This document shows positions 19,567 to 28,030 of a DNA stretch of 64,000 bases, piece by piece. The stretch lies in assembly GCA_016713175.1 (NCBI GenBank), contig JADJPQ010000004.1, positions 636,438 through 700,437 of the forward strand. The letters run 5' to 3'. Position 1 is the stretch's first letter; the number at the start of each line of letters is the position of its first letter. Made by a program: the position numbers and the translations under genes. A model generated the notes under the pieces. The model saw only the letters and a program-made list of their open reading frames with translations. It was not told the DNA's origin and made no database searches. Origin of the DNA: Planctomycetota bacterium. GTDB taxonomy: Bacteria > Planctomycetota > UBA1135 > UBA2386.

Positions 19567-19974
19567 CTAAGGCGGCGAATAGCGGGCCAGCAGGCGACAC
19601 CACGACGCTGCGAACGCGCAGGCGCCGTGCCAGAGCGTGCGCAGCCACCACGGCACGTCCTGCAGCGCGTAGGCCTGTTCGACGACATACTCGACGAGGC
19701 CGCCGACGATCAGTCCGACGATGCCGACGAAGCCGGCGGCAAGCGTGGCCACGATCCGTGGGTTCGCCTGCGGCGGCAGCGGCACCGGTGGTCGTTCGGG
19801 GCGTGCTCGCCGCACGATCAGGTGCAGCGCGAAGGCCACTGCCACGATGCCCATCGCCTGCAGCGGATCGAGTTCCCACTTGCGGAAGCGCGCGATGCCG
19901 AGCACCCACAGCGCGGCGATCGGCGCGGGCAGCAGCTGCAGCAAGCGGGTGAACGGATGGCGGCGAGCAGGCAT
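19567..19974 (-). CDS. Small membrane protein of unknown function
   Basis: The 135-residue protein starts at ATG 19972-19974. Three hydrophobic segments can be seen: LLPAPIAALWVLGIA, AMGIVAVAFALHLIV and ATLAAGFVGIVGLIVGGLVEYVV, with an amphipathic end (DVPWWLRTLWHG). Short Pro/Arg-rich loops separate them. No family is recognised. It starts 11 bases after the alcohol dehydrogenase stop on the same strand and is probably cotranscribed with it. Its stop codon directly abuts the stop of the convergent cysteine-synthase-like gene. Confidence 0.65.
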   Translation of the reverse strand: MPARRHPFTRLLQLLPAPIAALWVLGIARFRKWELDPLQAMGIVAVAFALHLIVRRARPERPPVPLPPQANPRIVATLAAGFVGIVGLIVGGLVEYVVEQAYALQDVPWWLRTLWHGACAFAASWCRLLARYSPP

Positions 19975-19985
19975 CGGACGGCGGT

Positions 19986-20954
19986 TCAGGGAGAGCCCAG
20001 GTCGAGCAGCACCTTCAAGGTGCCGCGGCTGGACGCGTGGCGGAACGCGGTGAGCCCATCCGCCAGAGGGTAACGGGCAGCGACCAGCCGTTCGACCGGA
20101 ACCGCATGTTGCGCCAGTGCCGCCAGCGCCGGGGCGAAGCGGCCGCAGCGCGAACCGACGATCCGCAGTTCGTGGATCACGACCAGGGCGAGGTCGGCGG
20201 TGACGGGACGTTCGGTCGTGGTCTTCAGCACGACGAGGCCGCGCGGCTGCAAGAGCGGCAGCACCGCTGGCAGCACCGCGGGATTGCCAGAGGCGTCGAC
20301 CGCCAACGGGAATGGCGCGACCGACGCGGCCGGGCGGTCCGTTTCGAGCAGGCCGGTCGCGAACGCCGTCGAGGGCGGCAACAACGCACGGCGTTCGGGA
20401 TGGCGGCCGGCCATCGTCACGCGATGGCCCAGTCGGGCCAGGGCCCATGCGCACAGGATGCCGAGTTTGCCGTCGCCGATGACCAGCGCGCGATCGGGTG
20501 CTCGGTCGCCGAGTTCGGTCTGCAGGTGCAGCGCCGCTGCCAGCGGTTCGGTGAACGTCGCGGCGACATCGTCGATCTCGTCGGGCACCGCCAGCAGGTT
20601 GCGGTCGGGCAGCGACAGGATCTCGGCGAATGCGCCCGGTTGGCCGACGATGCCGAGCACCGTGCGTTCGGCGCAGTGGCGGCTGTCGCCGGCCTGGCAC
20701 CGGGCGCACGTTCCGCAGCCGGCATTGATCTCGCCGACGACGCGGCGGCCGCGCAGCCGCCCATCGAGGGCAACGCCGACGAATTCGTGGCCCGGCACGC
20801 CGGTGAAGCCCAGGTAGCCCTTGGCCAGCGCCTGGTCGGTGGCGCAGATGCCGGCCAGGGTGACCCGGACCCGGGTCCAGCCCGGTCGGGCCGGCGGTTC
20901 GGGCAGGTCGGTCCGGAACGTCAGGTTTCCGTGTTCGAGGTAGAGGCCGCGCAC
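19986..20954 (-). CDS. Zinc-dependent alcohol dehydrogenase (MDR family)
   Basis: The 322-residue protein uses a GTG start (20952-20954). It has the medium-chain dehydrogenase layout: catalytic-zinc Cys in LAGICATDQ, zinc His in GVPGHEFVG, and a structural-zinc lobe with four Cys in CGTCARCQAGDSRHC. The Rossmann part is short of the usual GxGxxG; it reads VIGDGKLGILCAWAL, as in sorbitol- and threonine-dehydrogenase relatives. It probably oxidises an alcohol or polyol with NAD(P). The membrane protein gene 11 bases downstream suggests a shared transcript. It is divergent from the DUF1624 gene, with only 27 bases between the starts. Confidence 0.88.
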   Translation of the reverse strand: MRGLYLEHGNLTFRTDLPEPPARPGWTRVRVTLAGICATDQALAKGYLGFTGVPGHEFVGVALDGRLRGRRVVGEINAGCGTCARCQAGDSRHCAERTVLGIVGQPGAFAEILSLPDRNLLAVPDEIDDVAATFTEPLAAALHLQTELGDRAPDRALVIGDGKLGILCAWALARLGHRVTMAGRHPERRALLPPSTAFATGLLETDRPAASVAPFPLAVDASGNPAVLPAVLPLLQPRGLVVLKTTTERPVTADLALVVIHELRIVGSRCGRFAPALAALAQHAVPVERLVAARYPLADGLTAFRHASSRGTLKVLLDLGSP

Positions 20955-20981
20955 GTCGCGGCGTCATCCTAGCGGTCGCCG

Positions 20982-22142
20982 ATGCATGAGCACGCCGAAC
21001 TGTCGTCTCCGCCGCTGCAAAGATCCGACGAGCGCTTGCCGGCGCTGGACTGGTTGCGCGGTCTGGTGATGGCGTTGATGGCGGTCGATCATGTCGATGC
21101 CGTCGTCAATGCGCACCATGCGCAGGGGGATTCGGTGGCCTGGCAGCAGCCGTATCCGCTGTCGGCGCCGGACTTCCTGACGCGCTTCTGCACGCATCTG
21201 TGCGCGCCGACGTTCGTGTTCCTGGCGGGCGCCGGCATCGCGTTGTCGCGGGCGGGCACCGGTCATCTGATCGCGCGGGGGCTCGTGCTGGTGGTGCTGG
21301 AGCTGACGTTGGTGTCGTCGTACTGGCGCGCCGGCGAAGGTGGCGGCGGCTGGTCGTTGTTCGCGCTGCCGGTGTTCGTGCAGGTGATCGCCGCGATCGG
21401 GGTCGCGATGATCGCCGCGGCGCTTCTGCGCCGCGCGCCTTCCATGGTGTTGGCGGTGCTGATCGTTGGGCTGCTGGTCGCGACCGAACTGGTGCGCGGC
21501 TCTGCCGGCACGGGTTGGGCCCAGCCACTGTGGCGTTCGCTGTCGTTCACCGGCGGCACGTGGCGTGCCGACGGTGGTCGCGGCTGGCCGGTCGACGTGA
21601 TGGTGCTGTATCCCGTGCTGCCGTGGGTGCCGGTGATGCTCGGCGGTCTGTGGTTTGGCCGGCGGCTGCAGGCGGGCACGGTGACGCCCGTTCGCGTCGC
21701 GCTGGCCGGAGTCGTGGCGATCGCGGCGTTCGGCGTGGTGCGGTGGCTCGATGGCTTTGGCAACATGCAGCTGCACCGGCGGGGTCCGGGCGTGCTCGAG
21801 TGGTTGCACAACAGCAAGTACCCGCCGAGCTTCACGTTCCTGGCGCTCGAACTCGGTCTGATGGCGCTGGTGCTGGCGGCGTTGCTGGCCTGGCAGCGGC
21901 GTCGACGCCCGATCTGGCGTGCCAATCCGCTGCGGATCCTCGGTCAGGTGCCGATGTTCTTCTATCTGTTGCACCTGCCGTTGATCGGACTGGGCGTGGC
22001 GCTTGGCGTGCTGCCGACCGGGGCGACGTTCGTGACGTCGTGGTGGGGCGCCGTGCTGGTCGTCGCGCTGGCGCTGCCGCTGTGCGCGGGTTATCGCTGG
22101 TACAAGCAGACGTTCCGGCACCGGTGGACGCGGTATCTGTGA
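20982..22142 (+). CDS. DUF1624 / heparan-alpha-glucosaminide N-acetyltransferase-like membrane protein
   Basis: The 386-residue polytopic membrane protein has the hallmark start of this family, RLPALDWLRGLVMALMAVDHVD, in which the His of the DH pair is the proposed acetyl-transfer residue. About ten hydrophobic segments follow, interrupted by a loop (SKYPPSFTFLALELG) and the late block GQVPMFFYLLHLPLIG, both typical of DUF1624/OpgC-like acyltransferases. Such proteins move acyl groups across the inner membrane onto glycans. No glycan operon surrounds it, so the acceptor is unknown. About 216 bases without a recognisable gene follow before panB. Confidence 0.88.
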   Translation: MHEHAELSSPPLQRSDERLPALDWLRGLVMALMAVDHVDAVVNAHHAQGDSVAWQQPYPLSAPDFLTRFCTHLCAPTFVFLAGAGIALSRAGTGHLIARGLVLVVLELTLVSSYWRAGEGGGGWSLFALPVFVQVIAAIGVAMIAAALLRRAPSMVLAVLIVGLLVATELVRGSAGTGWAQPLWRSLSFTGGTWRADGGRGWPVDVMVLYPVLPWVPVMLGGLWFGRRLQAGTVTPVRVALAGVVAIAAFGVVRWLDGFGNMQLHRRGPGVLEWLHNSKYPPSFTFLALELGLMALVLAALLAWQRRRRPIWRANPLRILGQVPMFFYLLHLPLIGLGVALGVLPTGATFVTSWWGAVLVVALALPLCAGYRWYKQTFRHRWTRYL

Positions 22143-22358
22143 CCGGGCTGGTCAGCCGGTCGCGGTGGTCAGGTCGAGCAGCAGGCGCGATCTTTGGCGG
22201 GAGGCGACGGGGCGGCTTCGGTGGGCAGCGAGTGCGCTCCTGCTTCGTGCTCCCGGACGGCTCCCTGATGCGTCGGACCGGGGGCTCGGCGAGGTGCCGA
22301 CGTGGCGGGCCAGGGGGAGCGGCGGGGCCCGGCTATTTGGCGGTTCGGGTACGGCGGC

Positions 22359-23186
22359 TCAGTAGCTCTCGTCCGGCCCGGGGAACGCCCCTTGCCGCAC
22401 ATCGGCGCCGAACGCGCGCAGCGCCGAGTCGATCGCCTTGCCGAGTTCGGCATACCGACGCACGAACCGCGGCCGGAACTTGCTGAACAAGCCCAGCATG
22501 TCCGCGGTGACCAGGATCTGGCCATCGACGTGCGGCCCGGCGCCGATGCCGATCACCGGGATCGTCACCGCCTTCGCCACTTTCCGGCCGAGCGCCGCCG
22601 GCACCTTCTCGAGCACCAGTGCGAACGCGCCGGCCTGTTCGAGGCCCTTGGCGTCGGCGACGATCCGTCGCTGTTCCGCCGGATCGATGCCGCGCGCCTT
22701 GTAGCTGCCGAACTGATGGATGCTCTGCGGCGTCAGACCGAGATGGCCCATCACCGGAATGCCGGCTTCGACCAGCCGCGCGACGGTGGCGAGCACCGGC
22801 GCGCCGCCTTCGAGCTTGACCGCCTCGACCAGGCCTTCCTTCAGCAGCCGGCCAGCCGAGCGCAGTGCGTCTTCAGTGGAGACCTGATAGCTGAGGAACG
22901 GCAGGTCGCCGACCACCAGCGCGCGCTTGCAGGCGCGGGCGACCAGTTCGCAGTGGTAGACCGTCTGGTCCATCGTCACCGACACGGTCGTGTCGCGGCC
23001 CTGCACGACCATGGCCATCGAGTCACCGACCAGCACGACATCGATGCCGGCCTGATCGAGCAGGCCGGCGAACAGGTGGTCGTAGGCGGTCAGCGCGACG
23101 ATCCGTTCGCGCTGCTGCTTCATCTCGCGCAGCGCGGCGGTGGTGATCTTCGTCCGTGGCGGCGGTTGCGGTCTGGCGGCGGCCAT
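22359..23186 (-). CDS. panB: 3-methyl-2-oxobutanoate hydroxymethyltransferase
   Basis: The 275-residue enzyme makes ketopantoate from 2-oxoisovalerate and methylene-tetrahydrofolate, the first committed step to pantothenate and CoA. Family blocks seen are IVALTAYDHLFAGLLDQAG, VLVGDSMAMVVQG (metal-binding Asp), KLEGGAPV, GHLGLTPQSIHQFG and IPVIGIGAGPHVDGQILV (with a Glu in LVLEKVPAALG). It starts at ATG 23184-23186, four bases after the pcnB stop, so the two are an operon. In gamma-proteobacteria pcnB, folK, panB and panC are neighbours; here pcnB-panB adjacency is kept without folK or panC. Confidence 0.96.
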   Translation of the reverse strand: MAAARPQPPPRTKITTAALREMKQQRERIVALTAYDHLFAGLLDQAGIDVVLVGDSMAMVVQGRDTTVSVTMDQTVYHCELVARACKRALVVGDLPFLSYQVSTEDALRSAGRLLKEGLVEAVKLEGGAPVLATVARLVEAGIPVMGHLGLTPQSIHQFGSYKARGIDPAEQRRIVADAKGLEQAGAFALVLEKVPAALGRKVAKAVTIPVIGIGAGPHVDGQILVTADMLGLFSKFRPRFVRRYAELGKAIDSALRAFGADVRQGAFPGPDESY

Positions 23187-23190
23187 CACC

Positions 23191-25824
23191 TCACCAGTCG
23201 CCAAACGTGTCGGGTTCGCGTTCGGGCGGCGGCGCCGGCGGCGGTGCATCACCGCCCCCGGGCGGTGGCGGTGGCTTGTAGTCGTCGATGCCGCTGTCGT
23301 CGGGCAGCCGCGGCGCGCGGCGTTTGGGCCGGCCCTTGCCTTCGACGATCGAGCCGAACGTCGGCACGCGCTTGGGGTCGAGTTCGACGTCGAAGGCGGT
23401 CAGGTCGAGCGGCGGTGGTTCGATCACTTCGACCTTGCCGCGGCGGTCCTGATGGCGGGAGACGACGTCGACGTCGCGGCCGGCCGCGCGCTGGCGGTTG
23501 CGGTCGTGCTGGCGTTCTTGGCCGCGTGGACCCTGTTGCGGGCGCCCCTGACCGTGGCGGTGCTGGCCCTGGTGCTGGCTTTGCTGGTGTTGGCCCGACT
23601 GCGGTTGGCCATGCTGCCGTTGACCGTGCTGCGGCTGGCCGTGCTGGTGCTGCCCATGCTGCGGCCGGCCTTGTTGGTGTTGCCGTTGGCCCGGGTGACC
23701 ATGCGGTCGCCCCGGTTGTCCATGCTGGCTGTCCTCACCACGGCGCTGGCCGTCGGGACCCCGCGCCGGATCGTGACCGCGATCACGGTCGCGACCGCGG
23801 CGCCGACGTCGGCGACCACGCCGGCCCTCCTCGTGCTGGCCATGGCCCGATTGGTGGTCGGCTTGTGGTTCATTGCCGTCCGGATCGGTTTCAACCGGGG
23901 CAGGCAGGCCGGAACGGTCGATTTCGTCGGCCGCGTCACCCGCCGGTCCGGACTGGTCGGTCGGCGCGTCTGCGCCCAAGTCCGCGGACCTTGCCGGGTG
24001 ATCCTCGGCGTCCGCCGCGGTGGTGTGCGCCTCGGTCGCCGCGTCCTGGCGGGAGCTGCGGTCGGCTCGGTCACCCGCATCGTCGCGCTGACCACGGCGG
24101 CGCCGACGCCGACGTCGGCGCCGACCCGGCTCGAAGCCCGGGCCGTCACCTTCACCCGGTTCGCCAGCCGATGCGGGCGAGCCGTCGTCGAATTCCGGAG
24201 CCGGCAAGCCGGTCGGCTCCTGTCGAAGGTCGTCGTCGCTCCGCGAATCGAACGGCGGCGGCTCGTCCGGATCCTCCGCCGGCGCACCGCCACTCGGCGT
24301 CGCGCGTTCGCCATCGGCGATGTCGGGCAGCACGGCGTTGGGATCGACGTGGTGAGAAGGACCGTCGTCGCCCCGGTCGCGACCGCGTCGCCGCCGGCGT
24401 CGCCGGCGCCGGCGACCTGGTTCGAACGGTTCGTCGCCCCGTTGCGCATCGGCGGGGCCGAACGGCTGGTCGTGGCCAGCCTCGGGCTCATCGGGGCCGG
24501 AATAGGGGTTCGGCTCGTCGCTTGGCCCGTTCTGCCGGTCGTCGGTTTCGCCCTCGGCGAACGGCTCGGTTGGCCGTTCGTCATCGTGGCCATGATCGGC
24601 AACCGGCGCGCCGCGCGGACCGGCGGGCCGCGGCCCATACTCGGACCGCACACCCTCTGCCCGCGCCAACGCCTGCCATTCGCCCGCCATGGCCGGGTCG
24701 ATCCCGGTCGCCAGCGACTGCAGTTCGAACAGATCGAGCGCTTCCCAGAAGTACGGCCCGTGCAGGAAGCCCTGCACCTTGAACCGCTTCTGCCCTTCGA
24801 GCTGCGGGAACCGGTGTTGCACGCCGCAGATCCGCTTCAGGCAGCCGGCATCGCGGCGCGACAGGCGCAACGTCGTGCTCAGCGGGCCAAGCAGTTCTTC
24901 CGCGATCGAGGTCGGGCTGCGCCCCGGCTGGTGCAGCGTCTCGAAGCCGACTGGCGTCGCGAACAGCGTGCCGAGCAGCACCGGGTTGGCGGGCACACGG
25001 CCCTGGTGGACGACGTGGTCGAGCGCTTCGAGCAACCGCCAGAAGCCGACGCGGTCGGGCTGCGGCGCCCGGCCGAGGAACTCGGCCACGATCGGCAGCA
25101 GGCTGCGCATCGCGCCGATGTCGCGCAGCAACTGGAAGCTGTCGAGCGCGTGGCCGCCGCGGAGCAACCGCAGGATCTCTTCGAGCAGCCGCGGCGCCGA
25201 CGCGCGCATCAGATCCGGCGCCACTTCGGCCATCGCCGCCAGCGTGTCGTCCTCGACGTGGAAGCCGAGCCGCCCGGCGAACTTGGCGGCCCGCAGGATC
25301 CGGACCGGATCCTCGCGGAATCGGACGCGCGGATCGCCGATGGTCCGGATCACCTTCGCGCGCACGTCCTCGAGGCCGTTGGTGTAGTCGAGGATGCAGT
25401 TGCGGCTCGGATCCAGGAACAGCGCGTTGACGGTGAAGTCGCGGCGGAGCGCGTCCTCCTCGGCGGTGCCGAACTCGTTGTCGCGCGTGATCAGCAGGTC
25501 CTCGTCGTTGGTCTCCTGCGGCGTGCGCCGGAACGTCGAGACCTCGAGGATCTTGGTGTTGTTGTGGAAGTGCAGATGCGCCAGCTTGAAGCGGCGGCCG
25601 ATGATCCGGCAGTTGCGCGGGAACGTGCGCTTGACCTGCTGCGGGCGGGCCTCGGTGGCGATGTCGTAGTCCTTGGGCGACCGCTCGAGCAGCAGATCGC
25701 GGACACAGCCGCCAACCAGATAGGCCTCGTAACCCCGCGCGATCAGGCGCTGCGTGGCTTGGATCGCGTCGCGGTCCAGCTTGCGCAGGTCGATGCCGGA
25801 TGGGGATAGGATCGTGGGCTCGAT
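23191..25824 (-). CDS. pcnB: Poly(A) polymerase PcnB with long disordered C-terminal tail; probable ATC start
   Basis: The 877-residue protein is a class II nucleotidyltransferase of the PcnB type. Catalytic motifs are LVGGCVRD (about 37-43) and the metal-binding KDYDIAT (Asp52 and Asp54); EEDALRRDFTVNALF and RFREDPVRILRAAKFAGRLG follow as in PcnB. The core ends near residue 400. About 475 further residues are low-complexity: acidic Asp/Glu/Pro stretches, three Arg blocks (two with ten Arg in a row), a block of His-Gly-Gln-Pro repeats, and a Pro-rich end. No ATG, GTG or TTG exists in frame upstream of the catalytic motifs; a GTG at 25365 would remove them. An ATC at 25822-25824 has an AGGA nine bases before it. 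PcnB adds poly(A) to RNA to promote decay. Confidence 0.85.
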   Translation of the reverse strand: MEPTILSPSGIDLRKLDRDAIQATQRLIARGYEAYLVGGCVRDLLLERSPKDYDIATEARPQQVKRTFPRNCRIIGRRFKLAHLHFHNNTKILEVSTFRRTPQETNDEDLLITRDNEFGTAEEDALRRDFTVNALFLDPSRNCILDYTNGLEDVRAKVIRTIGDPRVRFREDPVRILRAAKFAGRLGFHVEDDTLAAMAEVAPDLMRASAPRLLEEILRLLRGGHALDSFQLLRDIGAMRSLLPIVAEFLGRAPQPDRVGFWRLLEALDHVVHQGRVPANPVLLGTLFATPVGFETLHQPGRSPTSIAEELLGPLSTTLRLSRRDAGCLKRICGVQHRFPQLEGQKRFKVQGFLHGPYFWEALDLFELQSLATGIDPAMAGEWQALARAEGVRSEYGPRPAGPRGAPVADHGHDDERPTEPFAEGETDDRQNGPSDEPNPYSGPDEPEAGHDQPFGPADAQRGDEPFEPGRRRRRRRRRRGRDRGDDGPSHHVDPNAVLPDIADGERATPSGGAPAEDPDEPPPFDSRSDDDLRQEPTGLPAPEFDDGSPASAGEPGEGDGPGFEPGRRRRRRRRRRGQRDDAGDRADRSSRQDAATEAHTTAADAEDHPARSADLGADAPTDQSGPAGDAADEIDRSGLPAPVETDPDGNEPQADHQSGHGQHEEGRRGRRRRRRGRDRDRGHDPARGPDGQRRGEDSQHGQPGRPHGHPGQRQHQQGRPQHGQHQHGQPQHGQRQHGQPQSGQHQQSQHQGQHRHGQGRPQQGPRGQERQHDRNRQRAAGRDVDVVSRHQDRRGKVEVIEPPPLDLTAFDVELDPKRVPTFGSIVEGKGRPKRRAPRLPDDSGIDDYKPPPPPGGGDAPPPAPPPEREPDTFGDW

Positions 25825-25837
25825 CGTCGTAGGTCCT
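25822..25837 (-). promoter_or_regulatory. Shine-Dalgarno and putative ATC start of pcnB
   Basis: On the minus strand an AGGA lies at 25837-25834, followed by nine bases and then ATC (25824-25822) in frame with pcnB. The frame is closed by TGA about 60 bases further upstream and contains no ATG, GTG or TTG in between. E. coli pcnB itself is known to start at a weak AUU codon, so a rare start at this gene has a precedent. This assignment decides the start I give; a CTG a few codons downstream is the main alternative. Confidence 0.5.
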
Positions 25838-25930
25838 ACAGACTTGGGAAGATGGGGGCGTTCTAGCGTGCCGGTGGTATCGGCTCAACGCTCGGCTGGA
25901 CCTTATTGCTGGGGGGCCCGGCTCCCGGGC

Positions 25931-27028
25931 TCAGCCGCGGAAGTGCTTGCTGAGCTTCAACCCCTGCCCCTGGTAGTGCGAACTGAGCCGCCGATCGCCA
26001 TACACGACCTCCGGCTCCTCCAGCGTCCGGAAGAACTCCAGCTTGAAGAACACCTGCCCGTCCTCCAGCAGGAACGGCACGTCGTGCGGCCGCACTTCCA
26101 GCACCGCCCGGGTCCCGTGCTCGCCGCCAAACCCGTTGTCGAAGAAACCGGCGTAGTTGGTCCGCAGTTCGCCGATGCCGACGTCATATGCGACCATCTC
26201 GGCCGCCAGATGCCGCGGCACCCGGATCCGTTCCTTGCTGGCGAAGATGTAGAACTCCTCGGGCACGACGATGAACCGGCCGTCCCGCGGTTCCTGGATC
26301 GCTTCGAAGAACTGATCGGCGTCGTGGCCGCCTTCGTTCTGCAAGTCGACGATCCCCGAATACCGGCGCGCGACGTAGCCGATCGGGCCGGTGAGATCCC
26401 GGTCCCGCCGGATCGCGACGCCCATGCACAGACCGCGGTCGACCTTGAGCTTGCTGGCCGGCAGCGGCTTGCCGTGGTCGTCGAACAGCAGCGGCGAACG
26501 GGCATGTTCGTGCCGCAGTTCGTCGTCGGTCAGCGCCGAATGGCCCTGCGAGAAGCGGATCTGGCACAGCGACAGCCCGGTGCGGATCCGGACCGGGAAG
26601 CTGCGCGGCACGATCTCGAGGAACAGTGGTCCGGTGTAGCCGGGCGGTACCGTCTCGAAGCGGCCGCAGCGGTCGGCGAGCAGGCGGGTGAACAGGTCGA
26701 GGCGGCCGGTCGACGACTTCGGGTTGGCGCGGATCAGGTACGGCAGCGGCTTCTCGATCCGTTCCAGCAGCGGGACGATGTAGCAGTGACCCTTCTCGAG
26801 GACCGCGCCGTCGGTCAGGTCGAACGTGTAGAGCGTCATCTCCTCGAGGCGGTCGGCGACCCGGACGTTCTCCGGCAGGAAGCCGCTGCGAACGCGGTAG
26901 CCGCGGGTCGCCAGGCGCAGGTCGAGGGAGCTGGGTTGGACCTGGGTGGGGGCGATCGCCGGGCTCGAGGCGAGCGCGCCCTGTTCGATCAGCTTCTTGA
27001 TCTGCTGGAACACCAGGATGCCGTCCAT
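25931..27028 (-). CDS. dcd: dCTP deaminase, double-domain type
   Basis: The 365-residue protein resembles the 2'-deoxycytidine 5'-triphosphate deaminases of alpha-proteobacterial type, which are about twice the length of E. coli Dcd and hold two dUTPase-like beta-folds. The first half shows QVQPSSLDLRLATRGYRVRS and LIRANPKSSTGRLDLFTRLLAD; the second has YIFASKERIRVPRHLAAEMVAYD and GELRTNYAGFFDNGFG. In this fold the SSLDL and SSTGR motifs bind nucleotide phosphates. The enzyme converts dCTP to dUTP for thymidylate synthesis. It starts 55 bases after an unknown gene on the same strand. A GCCCGG/CCGGGC hairpin sits just beyond its stop (25916-25930) without a T-run. Confidence 0.85.
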   Translation of the reverse strand: MDGILVFQQIKKLIEQGALASSPAIAPTQVQPSSLDLRLATRGYRVRSGFLPENVRVADRLEEMTLYTFDLTDGAVLEKGHCYIVPLLERIEKPLPYLIRANPKSSTGRLDLFTRLLADRCGRFETVPPGYTGPLFLEIVPRSFPVRIRTGLSLCQIRFSQGHSALTDDELRHEHARSPLLFDDHGKPLPASKLKVDRGLCMGVAIRRDRDLTGPIGYVARRYSGIVDLQNEGGHDADQFFEAIQEPRDGRFIVVPEEFYIFASKERIRVPRHLAAEMVAYDVGIGELRTNYAGFFDNGFGGEHGTRAVLEVRPHDVPFLLEDGQVFFKLEFFRTLEEPEVVYGDRRLSSHYQGQGLKLSKHFRG

Positions 27029-27083
27029 GGGGCCGCACGGTAGCGGCGTGGAGGCGCCTGGCCAACGGCGGCGTTGCGAACGT

Positions 27084-27992
27084 TCAGCGCCCGGCGGCGA
27101 GCAGCGCGAACGTCCGGCTGATCGCGCTGGCGGGCACGCGCAGTTCGAGGGTCGCAGGGGCGGCGACGTTGCCGGCGAACACCGGTTCGCCGAGCGCCGC
27201 ACGCAGCCGCTGCTGCCACGAGAACGCGTCGGCCGTTGGCAGTGCCGCGACGATGCAGGTCGGTTGCCAGAACCAGGGACAGGACTCTGCGGGCACGCCG
27301 GCAGCTTGCAGCCACGGGCGCACGCGGGTGGCGAACGTGTCCAGCGAGTCGTCGCCGGCATCGGCGGTCAGCAAGGTGCGGCGTTGCGGCAGGTCGATCG
27401 TACGGGTGCGGACTTCGTGGTCGTTCAGCGTGGCCGCCACCGCGGTCAACCAATTCCTCTCCTCGGCATCGTCGGCTTCCGCGATCGCCGGCCATCGCGT
27501 GCCGTCGTCGATTCCGCGACGGGGCAGCGTGACCTTGGGCAGTGCGCGCAACAGGAACAGTGCCGTGCGGGGATAGGCGAGCAGCGACGTCCTGCCGTTG
27601 TCGGCCTCGGCGAGTCCGAAGTGGGGGTAGATCCACCGGTCATCCTGCAACGGTGGGGAGCGCAGCGGCAGCTTCGTCGAGATCCGGGGCCAGACGTTCG
27701 TGGTCAGGACGAAGGGGCGGCGGCGCTGTTCGAGAGTGTCGGCGACGCGGTCGGCCCACGGGCGGTCCTCGTGTGGCTCGAGACTCGTCAGCAACCGGGA
27801 CTCGGCGGCTTCGAGGTCTGGTGCCGGGACGTCGAGGAACAGCACGTTCACTCTGGGGCCGGGACCGGGGACCTTCTCGATGCGGGCGGCGAATCCCGCG
27901 TGGACGAGCTGGGCGCGCCAGCGAGACTGACGTCGCTGGTCGATCGGTTGCCACGCCGATTCGATCGGCACGGGAAACGGCGCGAGCGCCAT
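27084..27992 (-). CDS. Hypothetical protein
   Basis: The 302-residue protein begins at ATG 27990-27992. It has no signal peptide or membrane segment and looks like a soluble alpha/beta protein. Notable stretches are RVNVLFLDVPAPDLEAAESRLL, RPFVLTTNVWPRISTKLPL, RTALFLLRALPKVTLPRRG and CPWFWQPTCIVAALPTADAF. The composition (many Arg, Pro, Trp) and lack of conserved polar clusters give no clue to catalysis. It is divergent from the NUDIX gene (38 bases between starts) and upstream of dcd by 55 bases, so a shared transcript with dcd is likely. I do not recognise the family. Confidence 0.6.
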   Translation of the reverse strand: MALAPFPVPIESAWQPIDQRRQSRWRAQLVHAGFAARIEKVPGPGPRVNVLFLDVPAPDLEAAESRLLTSLEPHEDRPWADRVADTLEQRRRPFVLTTNVWPRISTKLPLRSPPLQDDRWIYPHFGLAEADNGRTSLLAYPRTALFLLRALPKVTLPRRGIDDGTRWPAIAEADDAEERNWLTAVAATLNDHEVRTRTIDLPQRRTLLTADAGDDSLDTFATRVRPWLQAAGVPAESCPWFWQPTCIVAALPTADAFSWQQRLRAALGEPVFAGNVAAPATLELRVPASAISRTFALLAAGR

Positions 27993-28030
27993 GGCGGGCA
28001 CGGTAGCCGAGCGTAGGCTCTGCGGCGACG

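Noticed and set aside
22143..22358. Possible small gene or RNA between the DUF1624 gene and panB
   Set aside because: Frames are open but only in shadow style (Arg/Gly/Ser), with no ribosome binding site, hairpin or known RNA motif.
23500..23760. Short repeats in the PcnB tail as a possible CRISPR or minisatellite array
   Set aside because: Units are irregular, six to twelve bases, in frame with codons for His-Gly-Gln-Pro; there are no spacers of constant length.
23140..25809. Plus-strand open frame of 889 residues over pcnB, with hydrophobic Val/Leu/Ala stretches resembling membrane helices
   Set aside because: The hydrophobic look comes from the complement of the His-Gln-Gly-Pro and Arg repeats in PcnB; the minus frame has the conserved catalytic motifs.
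25916..25930. GCCCGG/CCGGGC hairpin as an intrinsic terminator of dcd
   Set aside because: The stem is short with a three-base loop and no T-run follows on the minus strand; kept only as a note in the dcd entry.
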